Shown here piece after piece: positions 31,923-39,760 of a stretch of DNA of 58,038 nt. Source of the DNA: an uncultured Prevotellaceae bacterium. Lineage in GTDB: Bacteria; Bacteroidota; Bacteroidia; Bacteroidales; Bacteroidaceae. Location of the stretch: the NCBI GenBank assembly GCA_902776545.1, contig CACYQO010000010.1, positions 1 through 58,038 on the forward strand. The letters are read 5' to 3'. Under the pieces are notes generated by a model that saw only the letters and a list, made by a program, of their open reading frames with translations, was not told the DNA's origin and did no database searches. Within the stretch, counting starts at the first letter, position 1; each line of letters begins with the position of its first letter. A program made the position numbers and the translations under genes.

Positions 31923-33400
31923 CATATTTTCTTGCCAATTAGAGGAAGACTCGACAGCGGTAAGTCATTGTGGATGATATAGGAGACAAAACAGCTGATG
32001 CAGAGGGTATTGAAGATGAGTGTCAGGACAGTGCCGAAGCCATATCTGGCAGGCACAAAATCCATCGTCATCGTCAGTAGCACCGTCAGGACGATATAGT
32101 AAGCCATACTCTGCAGAGGATAGGGAATGGGATTTTTCTTCTGCCCGATGACATAACTCAGCACCATCGCCGTGCCATAGCCGGCTACACCGCCCCAGGC
32201 ACAGGCCCAGTAACCATAATAAGGTATCAGCAGGATGTTCACGGCGAAGAGCACTGCACAGCCTGCTACCGAGAACCAAGCACCATAAATGGTCTTATCG
32301 ATGAGTTTATACCAGAACGACAGGTTGAAATAGATACCCATCATGATCTCTGCCGCCATAACGACAGGTACCACACCCAGTCCCTCACGGTAGTTGGCAC
32401 CGATGATATACTGCAATAGCGGCATCCAGCCCACCACACAGAGGAAAGCGAGCAGCGTGAAGATGAGGAAATACTTCATCGCCGAAGCGTAATACTCTTT
32501 CTTGTCGGCATCCTTGTTCTTGGCGAAGACGATGGGTTCGTAGGCATAACGGAAAGCCTGGGTGATCATAGCCATAATCATCGCGATCTTCACACAAGAG
32601 CCATAGACACCTAACTGTACGTTGGCATCGGCCTTATCAGGATAGACCAACGGGAAGACGATCTTGTCAGCCACCTGGTTCAGGATGCCGGCAATACCGA
32701 GTATCAGGATAGGCCAGGAATAACTGAGCATCTTCTTCAGCAGCTCCCCGTCAAAATGCCAATGGATACGGAAGAGGTCAGGCAGGAAAAAGAACGTGAT
32801 GAATCCCGTACAGAGCAGGTTGATAAAGAACACATAGAACACAGAGGTCTTGCCCAACAACACAAACCAGATGACGTTCAGGCTGATGTTCAGAATGATA
32901 AACAGCATCTTCAGCGAAGCAAAACGGACAGCCCGTTTCTGGAACCGCAGATAACTGAAGGGAATGGCCTGCAGGGCATCGAGTGCCACCACCACTGCCA
33001 TCATCAGCAGATAGTCGGGATGAGCCTCATAGCCTAACGCACTGCTGATAGGACCGATGAAACCGAAGACAATCAACAGGAAGACGGCTGTCAGGACACC
33101 GATAACCGCCATCGCCGTCGAGAAGACACTGTCGCTATGACGTGTCCTGCCGCCGGCAGCCAGCTGTGGTTCGGGGGCATCGTTGGCAAAACGGAAGAGT
33201 GTCGTCTCCATACCGAAGGTCAGCAGTACCAGAATCAACGCCACATAAGCATAGATATTCGTACTGACGCCATAGTCACCTGATTCCTTAGGCATGTAAT
33301 TGGTATAGAGCGGCACCAACAGGTAATTCAGGAATCTGCCTACGATACTGCTCAGGCCATAGATGGCCGTATCCTTTACGAGTGATTTCAGATTGGCCAT
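31907..33400 (-). CDS. Polysaccharide flippase (Wzx/oligosaccharide translocase, MVF superfamily)
   Basis: 497 residues with ~14 membrane segments. The start MANLKSLVKDTAIYGLSSIV followed by GRFLNYLLVPLYT is the signature of Bacteroidales polysaccharide-synthesis flippases. It moves lipid-linked glycan repeats from the cytoplasmic to the periplasmic leaflet. Large hydrophilic loops are few; one carries FRFANDAPEPQLAAGG. It is only 3 bases downstream of the SpmA/B-like gene, so co-transcribed. No glycosyltransferase is adjacent, which is common for solitary flippases in this group. Confidence 0.9.
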   Translation of the reverse strand: MANLKSLVKDTAIYGLSSIVGRFLNYLLVPLYTNYMPKESGDYGVSTNIYAYVALILVLLTFGMETTLFRFANDAPEPQLAAGGRTRHSDSVFSTAMAVIGVLTAVFLLIVFGFIGPISSALGYEAHPDYLLMMAVVVALDALQAIPFSYLRFQKRAVRFASLKMLFIILNISLNVIWFVLLGKTSVFYVFFINLLCTGFITFFFLPDLFRIHWHFDGELLKKMLSYSWPILILGIAGILNQVADKIVFPLVYPDKADANVQLGVYGSCVKIAMIMAMITQAFRYAYEPIVFAKNKDADKKEYYASAMKYFLIFTLLAFLCVVGWMPLLQYIIGANYREGLGVVPVVMAAEIMMGIYFNLSFWYKLIDKTIYGAWFSVAGCAVLFAVNILLIPYYGYWACAWGGVAGYGTAMVLSYVIGQKKNPIPYPLQSMAYYIVLTVLLTMTMDFVPARYGFGTVLTLIFNTLCISCFVSYIIHNDLPLSSLPLIGKKICKVKK

Positions 33401-33403
33401 AAT

Positions 33404-34693
33404 TTATCCAAAGAACATATACGCAATAGCTATTGCCGCGATGATGCCGGCGAGGTCTGCCAAGAGACCACAGGCGACGGCATGACGGGTCTTTCGGATA
33501 CCCACGCTGCCGAAGTAGACGGCGAGGATATAGAACGTCGTATCCGTCGAGCCCTGGAAGATACAACTCAGACGGCCGATAAACGAGTCGGCTCCATAAG
33601 TGGTCATTGCATCGACCATCATTCCACGGGCACCACTGCCGCTCAGCGGTTTCATCAGCGCCGTCGGCAAGGCTCCCACGAAGTCACTATTACCGCCACA
33701 GGCCTCCACCGTCCAACCAATACCATTGATAAGCATATCCATCGCCCCTGAAGCCCTGAACACACCGATGGCCACAAGGATTGCCACCAAATAGGGGATG
33801 ATACGGACGGCCGTCGTAAAACCCTCCTTCGCTCCCTCGATGAAGGCGTCGTAAACATTCACCTTTTTCCGCATACCAGCCAGGATAAAGGCGATGATAA
33901 TCAGCATCAGCAGGATGTTCGCCGTCGAAGTGCTCACCTTGTTCATCAGCACCGAGTCAAGCTGTCCGAAGCCCCAGATAATGGCAGCCACCACTACAGC
34001 GGCACCACCCAACGTCAGGAGGATGGTACGGTTCAGGAGGTTGATCTTCTGATAGAGGCTGGTGATGATGATACCCGCAAGAGTTGAGAAGAACGTCGCC
34101 AGCAGGATGGGAATAAACACATCCGTAGGTTGGGCGGCACCCATTTGGGCCCTATATACTAATATAGAAATAGGTATAAGCGTCAGACCGCTGGTGTTCA
34201 GCACGAGGAACATGATCATCGGGTTCGATGCCGTCACCTTCAAGTCCTCCGCCTCTTGCTCAGTCACCTTGTTTTCATTCTTTAATTTTTGAATCTTTTC
34301 ATTTTTCACCTCATCCAGCTGCTCCATCGCTTTCAGACCTAAGGGTGTGGCTGCATTGTCAAGTCCCAACATGTTCGCAGCGATGTTCATAAAGATGCTG
34401 CCCGTCACAGGATGCCCCTTGGGGATATCGGGGAAGAGCTTTGCAAACACGGGCGACAGCAGACGGGCCAGCACGTTCACCACCCCACCCTTTTCGCCGA
34501 TCTTCATGATGCCTAACCAGAGCGACAACACACCTGTCAGACCCAACGAGATCTCAAACGCGGTCTTCGACGACGAGAACGTCGAATCCATCATGGCCGG
34601 GAACACATCATAGTCTCCCAAGAACACCAACTTCACCACCGCAATGACGAATGCGACAATGAAAAACGCTATCCAAATATAATTCAATACCAT
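33404..34693 (-). CDS. Nucleoside-recognition (Gate) domain membrane protein, fused SpmA/SpmB
   Basis: 429 residues from ATG 34693, chosen because the promoter boxes TACCTTTG (34709-34702) and TTTG (34732-34729, 19-base spacing) lie directly upstream; the longer frame would run through them. It has two Gate domains: the first with TGVLSLWLGIMKIGEKGGVV and NIAANMLGLDNAATPLGLKA (SpmA-like), the second with GAKEGFTTAVRIIPYLVA and GSGARGMMVDAMTTYGADS (SpmB-like). In Bacillus, SpmA and SpmB act in spore core dehydration. In non-sporing Bacteroidetes the fused form is common and of unknown, transport-related function. It is first gene of an operon with the flippase. Confidence 0.88.
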   Translation of the reverse strand: MVLNYIWIAFFIVAFVIAVVKLVFLGDYDVFPAMMDSTFSSSKTAFEISLGLTGVLSLWLGIMKIGEKGGVVNVLARLLSPVFAKLFPDIPKGHPVTGSIFMNIAANMLGLDNAATPLGLKAMEQLDEVKNEKIQKLKNENKVTEQEAEDLKVTASNPMIMFLVLNTSGLTLIPISILVYRAQMGAAQPTDVFIPILLATFFSTLAGIIITSLYQKINLLNRTILLTLGGAAVVVAAIIWGFGQLDSVLMNKVSTSTANILLMLIIIAFILAGMRKKVNVYDAFIEGAKEGFTTAVRIIPYLVAILVAIGVFRASGAMDMLINGIGWTVEACGGNSDFVGALPTALMKPLSGSGARGMMVDAMTTYGADSFIGRLSCIFQGSTDTTFYILAVYFGSVGIRKTRHAVACGLLADLAGIIAAIAIAYMFFG

Positions 34694-34701
34694 ATTGACT
34701 G

Positions 34702-34791
34702 CAAAGGTAGTGCAAATCGAGCAAAATGCAAAATAAATCACAATTTATTTTCATTTTCGAGATGCAGCCTACCTTCGAGCAACGCTCAAAG
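34702..34791 (-). repeat. Hairpin-promoter element X, copy 3 (SpmA/B promoter)
   Basis: Minus-strand reading: hairpin CTTTGAGC-gtt-GCTCGAAG (34791-34773), then TCGAAAAT, an inverted repeat ATTTATTTTGCATTTT paired with AAAATGAAAATAAAT (34757-34723), TTTTGCTC, and TACCTTTG (34709-34702). Here the element supplies the promoter of the SpmA/B-like gene. Confidence 0.65.
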
Positions 34792-34827
34792 TTACAACAA
34801 TCTTTGCACACCACCAAACATTAATTC

Positions 34828-34860
34828 AAAAAAGGGGCACCCGCCTCAGCAGATGCCCCC
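34828..34860 (-). terminator. Terminator of lipoprotein gene 1
   Basis: Minus strand: GGGGCA...TGCCCC stem with a long loop followed by six T, placed about 40 bases after the stop codon of the gene at 34902. Confidence 0.7.
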
Positions 34861-34901
34861 CTCCGGATTAGTATTTAAGTACTTTGATGAAAAGAAATTT
34901 T

Positions 34902-37283
34902 CTAATTATTTGGAAGTACTTTGCCCTTATACTGATACCAGGCTGTTTTGTTTTCCCAACTATCACCAACATTACCTCTTACGTACTGTTGGAACAACTT
35001 TGTACCGTTTATATCACGGAATTTCTTATCAATATCCTCACGCTCAGCACACCACTGATAGTCTGTTCCTACACAAATCATACTGGCTACCTTTCCCACA
35101 GGAGCCTCAAGTTTGATGTTCTTACCATTCTTGTGAACCCAGATATCAATGTTCCATGCATCTGCTTTCGAATTAAAGGAGCCACCCAACTGAATGGTAC
35201 CCAAAACTTTATTGTAGTCAATACTCTCACTAACCTTGCCGACACCGCTTGACTGCCAGCCTGTATTCATCATCACCAGATGAGAATTTTTTCCACGATC
35301 ATAGTCGTCTCGAAGCGCAATGTTACAAACCGCATGCACCTCATTGGCATACTCAGCACCGATATAGATTGGCAACTCACCACCGATAGCACGGATGAGG
35401 AGATCTCCGTTCTTGCAGACGTCAAACACCACATCATTGAAGTCGAAGTCACTGTACTCACCGACTGTCAAATCCTCCACGATGATACGGCAGACGATCT
35501 CGTCAGAAGTCTCTTCTTCCTTTTCTTCCTCCTTTTCTTCCTCTTTCTCTTCATCCTTTACGTTCTTCGCCTTGCAGATTGTAACAATCCAGTCGCTGAA
35601 ATAGCCGTCGGCACCGCCTTGGACTTTCACCCACTCTTTGAGACCCTTGGTATCAACGGGGAGATAGTTGTCATTATACTTTGACTTGAGCAAATCGAGA
35701 TCCAGAGCCTTCCCATCAGTATGCTTGTATCCATTATTGTCGTAGTACTCATAATAGTGATAAAGAGCATCATCACTACTTACACTCCAATTTAAACCGC
35801 AGTATTGGTTGGTCTCCGCAACCAGATAGGGAACATCAATGCCCTTGAAGACATCATTAGACTCATAGTACTCAAATTCCTTTGACAAATAAATACTAGA
35901 AATAGAGACATTACCAGGAGTTCCTGTCTGAATGACAATATTACTGATATAAGACACATCTTTATCAGCAAAATTCAATTCAATTCTGGTACCATCATTG
36001 GTTCCGACTGTACAACCATTAAGATCATTTCCTTGGCTGTCTTTCCCTTGAACGAGAATCTGAGTCCAAACGTCTGGCTTACTGGCGAGTTCAACAACAA
36101 CTTTATCATAAAATTTTGCCTCACGATTAATCGATGCAACAAAACCGCCCCAAGTTCCACCTTGGTATACTATATTGCCACCATCCCAATAAGCTCTCTG
36201 ACCATCGCCCCAAAAGTTATTGAAATTAAAATTATTACGGATATCTGTCACTTCTGTTCCTTTTCCGCTACCATCTGATGAAGATCCTACCTTCAGAAGT
36301 TTTCCACCATACCAAACATACGGAGTATTGTTGAGACCCTGAAAATCAGCGAGCTTAGCATATTTATTCTCTTTCTTATTAACAGATTGGCCATACCTGT
36401 TTACCACCTGAACAGGATTTCCATCGGCACCCAACACATCTTGTTCCGTATGAGCTAAGACGTCATAACCAACTACCTGATCGAAGTCGAAACCGATGAA
36501 GTGACGATCCCAGTCATCTACCACTTTCTTTCCGTATGATGGGCCAAATCCTAAATCCGTATGTTCGTCAATCCAGTCGTCAATAGTCTGTGCGCTAACC
36601 AGACGATAACGGTCATCATGACCAAGAGAGCCATCACTGTTCCAATAACCGAAGCAGTCGGTCTGCGAGCCAACCATCAGCATTATCTGGTCTTGGTGTG
36701 TAGAACCGCCATTCACGTGCTGACCATTGTCCAGCACCATCACCGTTCCACCACCACTATAATCTCCATAGTTGAAGTTATTGATATGGTCATGAATGGA
36801 GCCAGCTGTCAGATGATCCATGTGGTCACTACCTACTACCCAATTATTGTTAGCCGATTGATATTGTTCATCAGAGTTTGGACCTTTTGTTTGAGGATTG
36901 CCTTTATAAACCTGCTGGACAAAAAAATCTGTATAGTTACACTGGGTGCCACCAGGATTCTGGTTATACTGGAAATAGGCTTTAACGCGCAGCTTCTGCC
37001 CTTCCTCCAGAGGGTCTGGAACCAGCCACCCACCATATTCTTTATCAGGATCTGCCCATTCGTTGGCATTGGCGTTATGTCCACGAGTGCCAGTAACAAC
37101 TTCCCCAAATCCCCAAGTCTGATTCTCATGCGGCTGGCCGAAACGATTCACAAACGCATCCTCATAATTCTTAACGATGTCTAACTCAGCTGTATTGCCG
37201 CTGAGGTCAACATCTTTGGAGCAGCCTGTAAACAGCCCTCCAAAGGCTACGGCTGCCATAACTGTCATCAAATACCTCTTCAT
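34902..37283 (-). CDS. LruC/DUF4842-like lipoprotein 1
   Basis: 793 residues from ATG 37283, which gives the signal MKRYLMTVMAAVAFGGLFTGC with lipobox Cys ~21. The N-terminal domain has NQTWGFGEV and NANANEWADP, then FFVQQVYKG, GSDHMDHLTAG and HINNFNYGD, all shared with the next two genes. A middle insert (~330-490), with WYGGKLLKVGSS and WGGFVASINREAKFYD, looks like a carbohydrate-binding-type jelly roll. A KEEE-rich linker (12-bp DNA repeat, ~35515-35555) precedes the acidic module DFDFNDVVFDV and the end motif WCAEREDIDKKF. It is probably an outer-surface lipoprotein; function unknown. Promoter box TATTTTTG at 37337-37330. Confidence 0.75.
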   Translation of the reverse strand: MKRYLMTVMAAVAFGGLFTGCSKDVDLSGNTAELDIVKNYEDAFVNRFGQPHENQTWGFGEVVTGTRGHNANANEWADPDKEYGGWLVPDPLEEGQKLRVKAYFQYNQNPGGTQCNYTDFFVQQVYKGNPQTKGPNSDEQYQSANNNWVVGSDHMDHLTAGSIHDHINNFNYGDYSGGGTVMVLDNGQHVNGGSTHQDQIMLMVGSQTDCFGYWNSDGSLGHDDRYRLVSAQTIDDWIDEHTDLGFGPSYGKKVVDDWDRHFIGFDFDQVVGYDVLAHTEQDVLGADGNPVQVVNRYGQSVNKKENKYAKLADFQGLNNTPYVWYGGKLLKVGSSSDGSGKGTEVTDIRNNFNFNNFWGDGQRAYWDGGNIVYQGGTWGGFVASINREAKFYDKVVVELASKPDVWTQILVQGKDSQGNDLNGCTVGTNDGTRIELNFADKDVSYISNIVIQTGTPGNVSISSIYLSKEFEYYESNDVFKGIDVPYLVAETNQYCGLNWSVSSDDALYHYYEYYDNNGYKHTDGKALDLDLLKSKYNDNYLPVDTKGLKEWVKVQGGADGYFSDWIVTICKAKNVKDEEKEEEKEEEKEEETSDEIVCRIIVEDLTVGEYSDFDFNDVVFDVCKNGDLLIRAIGGELPIYIGAEYANEVHAVCNIALRDDYDRGKNSHLVMMNTGWQSSGVGKVSESIDYNKVLGTIQLGGSFNSKADAWNIDIWVHKNGKNIKLEAPVGKVASMICVGTDYQWCAEREDIDKKFRDINGTKLFQQYVRGNVGDSWENKTAWYQYKGKVLPNN

Positions 37284-37414
37284 ACTAATCCTCAAATAAG
37301 CTAATTCTATAATACATTGCAATATTGTGCAAAAATACGAATAATTTCTATACCAACCAACAAAAACCGCAAATATTTAACAGAGTTTCACAAATCATTC
37401 TCCTTAATAATAAA

Positions 37415-37440
37415 GAGGCGCCTACTCACGTAGACGCCCC
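37415..37440 (-). terminator. Terminator of lipoprotein gene 2
   Basis: Stem GGCG-c-CTAC / GTAG-a-CGCC with TCAC loop, then CTCTTTATTATT on the minus strand. Same plan and same C/A mismatch as the terminator at 39687-39718. Confidence 0.6.
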
Positions 37441-37481
37441 CTCCAAAGATAATTTAGTTTTTTTAAGTATTTGATGTCTCT

Positions 37482-39266
37482 TTATCTCCACCAGATTTGA
37501 GTGGGGTTGTCCAAAGCCCAAGCTGAGAACACGGGATACTTCGTCTTGATGCTCTCACGCTCATCACACCACTTGTGCTCTGTTGCGAAATCCGCACCGA
37601 CGCAAAGTTTTGCAGCGGGCTGACCACCAGTAGCAGTCAACGGAAGCCAGTTATGATTCTCAATCACACCGTTCGCATTCTTCTCACCCTTGTCGACCAA
37701 AATCTCAATATCATTACCTCTGTTACTCTTTTGGATACCAGAAACGGCGAACGACACCGGGGCAACACCATTTACGCCATCAGCACCTGGTCTGTTGGTA
37801 TTAATCATTTTATAAAGACCCTTCTCATCAACCGTACCGTAACCAAATTCCGAGTGAACCTCACGACCTGCGACTGTCAGAGGCAGTGTACCACCAGCAG
37901 CATACAGTGTAACTGTTGCGGTAGTCGTAGAAGTGTAATGCACAGTGAAGACAACATCGTTGAAGTCGAAGTCAGTTGCATCAGTTGCACTCAGGTCCTC
38001 TGCGATAATACAAACATCATCGGGATCAACTACTACTTCCTGCGTCTCTGCCTTTGTCAACGTGACAATCCAGTCACTGAAATAACCGTCGGCTGTACCA
38101 CCAACCTTCACCCATACCTTATCTGCACTACCAGCTACGGGTAGATAACCCTTGGAAAGCAGATCACGGATAATATCGTCACTTGGCAGGTTGCTGAAAT
38201 CTGCTACACCACCTATTGTGCTGTTGCTGCCATTTTTCTGCTTGTAAGACTCCTCAGTTAAGTCTGCCGCATACATATTTCTATTGGAATCCAAGTAGTG
38301 ATACTTTACACCTTCAAATGTGAAATAATGATAATCTTCATAAGTAACACTAATAAGTTCACCCTGCCAATTGTTTTCTTCGCTCCAGTTTCCATATTGC
38401 CTATTTGCAGCATAGACATCGTCGCCAACCATTTGTTCAAAGTCGAAGCCCATGAATGAGCGGTTCCAACCGTCGTTCAGACAATTAGCCTCAGCACCCA
38501 TATCCTGAATGATCTTTTGGTAACTAACCAATCCTGTGTACTCAGTGTGGTATAAAGAACCGTCACTGTTATAATAACCGAAAGACTTTGTCGTAGAATT
38601 CTGCATGTACATAATCTTATCAGTGTGGAAGGGACCAGTGTTGGCGCTGCTGACATACTCAGGAGAATAAGTCAGTACACTACCGTTCGAACTGCAATCA
38701 CCATGATTGAAGTTGTTGATATGATCATAAATACCATTTTCTGTATCTACTGCAATGAGGTGATCCATGTGGTCTGATGCGATGATGTAACTACCTCCAT
38801 TAGCAGCTAAGTACTGCTCGGGTGTAGCACAACCCTCAGGTACACTGGTATGTCCCTTATACACCTGCTGAATGAAATAGTTGGACCATCCTGGATCCTG
38901 ATAGCCAAGATTCGGGTGAGTTTGGAAATACTTCTTTACGACTGCAATCTGTTCTGTGGTCAAGGGAGGTGGAACTTTCAAGCCACCATAAGCCTTATTG
39001 GGATCTGCCCACTCATTCGCATTGGCATTCTCTGAACGGGTACCGGCAGCATAACCGCCAAAACCCCAGGTCTGGTTAGCGGGGATGTCAGCTGCGCTAT
39101 TGGCGCCGATGTACTTCAGGAATGCCTGATTGTAACTCTCTACAATCGAAACAGCCTTACCCTGATCAATTGCTCCTTGATCATAGAGCTCTCCACCTTT
39201 TGAGCAGCTTGTGAATGCAGCGCAGATAGCGAGGGCTGCAACACCTGTCATCAAATACTTTCTCAT
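37482..39266 (-). CDS. LruC/DUF4842-like lipoprotein 2
   Basis: 594 residues. Signal MRKYLMTGVAALAICAAFTSC, lipobox AFTSC. It is the closest paralogue of lipoprotein 1: NQTWGFGGY, NANANEWADPNKAYGG, YFIQQVYKG, SDHMDHLIAV and HINNFNHGD in the same order, then the acidic module DFDFNDVVFTV with a strand-rich tail and the end motif WCDERESIKTKYPVFSAW. It lacks the jelly-roll insert and the KEEE linker of lipoprotein 1. The gap to gene 1 is 198 bases and includes a promoter and terminator, so each paralogue is its own unit. Promoter box TAACTTTG at 39348-39341. Likely surface-exposed; function unknown. Confidence 0.75.
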   Translation of the reverse strand: MRKYLMTGVAALAICAAFTSCSKGGELYDQGAIDQGKAVSIVESYNQAFLKYIGANSAADIPANQTWGFGGYAAGTRSENANANEWADPNKAYGGLKVPPPLTTEQIAVVKKYFQTHPNLGYQDPGWSNYFIQQVYKGHTSVPEGCATPEQYLAANGGSYIIASDHMDHLIAVDTENGIYDHINNFNHGDCSSNGSVLTYSPEYVSSANTGPFHTDKIMYMQNSTTKSFGYYNSDGSLYHTEYTGLVSYQKIIQDMGAEANCLNDGWNRSFMGFDFEQMVGDDVYAANRQYGNWSEENNWQGELISVTYEDYHYFTFEGVKYHYLDSNRNMYAADLTEESYKQKNGSNSTIGGVADFSNLPSDDIIRDLLSKGYLPVAGSADKVWVKVGGTADGYFSDWIVTLTKAETQEVVVDPDDVCIIAEDLSATDATDFDFNDVVFTVHYTSTTTATVTLYAAGGTLPLTVAGREVHSEFGYGTVDEKGLYKMINTNRPGADGVNGVAPVSFAVSGIQKSNRGNDIEILVDKGEKNANGVIENHNWLPLTATGGQPAAKLCVGADFATEHKWCDERESIKTKYPVFSAWALDNPTQIWWR

Positions 39267-39488
39267 AATTCTAAAAATTTTAATGTTATTAATAAATTGG
39301 TTTTAACTTAAATTCTTGACCTAATCATGAAATTCGGTTGCAAAGTTACATCTTTTATTTATATCATACAAGCATTTACTGTTAAAAAATCATAACGAAC
39401 ACGCAATTGTTTGAAACTTGTTACATTTCGTATGGAAAAAAGATACATTTAATAAAGACCAAATAAAACACACATTCCCCTGAGAAAC

Positions 39489-39598
39489 AAGCCTTCATGT
39501 TAGGAGCATCAAGCTTTCTGAATGCCAGCATGAAGGCTTCTCACTCCCATTCAGAAGCCTTCATGCACCCAACGAAAAGGCGGCATCCAATTCTGTGC
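39489..39598. repeat. Period-22 array E
   Basis: Units beginning AAG at 39489, 39511, 39533, 39555 and 39577, exactly 22 bases apart. Cores AAGCCTT, AAGCTTT, AAGGCTT and AAGCCTT are dyads; the third and fourth form an exact 13-bp inverted pair (CATGAAGGCTTCT / AGAAGCCTTCATG). The rest of the gap 39267-39760 holds the promoter of lipoprotein 2, array D and a terminator. Confidence 0.8.
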
Positions 39599-39611
39599 CC
39601 CAAAAAACCGT

Positions 39612-39665
39612 GAGTTAACTCGATTTGTCGCTTGAGTTAACTCGATGGATGTTTTGAGTTAACTC
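39612..39665. repeat. Period-22 palindrome array D (copy of array A)
   Basis: GAGTTAACTC at 39612, 39634 and 39656; spacers GATTTGTCGCTT and GATGGATGTTTT. Over 57 bases it differs from array A at two positions only, though the flanks are unrelated. Confidence 0.92.
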
Positions 39666-39686
39666 ACGATTTTTATACCGTCATTG

Positions 39687-39718
39687 AAAAAGGGGCGGCT
39701 ACTCACGCAGCCACCCCT
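39687..39718 (-). terminator. Terminator of lipoprotein gene 3
   Basis: Minus strand AGGGGTGGCT-gcgtgagt-AGCCGCCCCT followed by TTTTT, about 40 bases after the stop at 39761. Confidence 0.85.
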
Positions 39719-39760
39719 CCGGATCATGCAATTTTATCGTATTTGATTGAAAAAGTCTAC

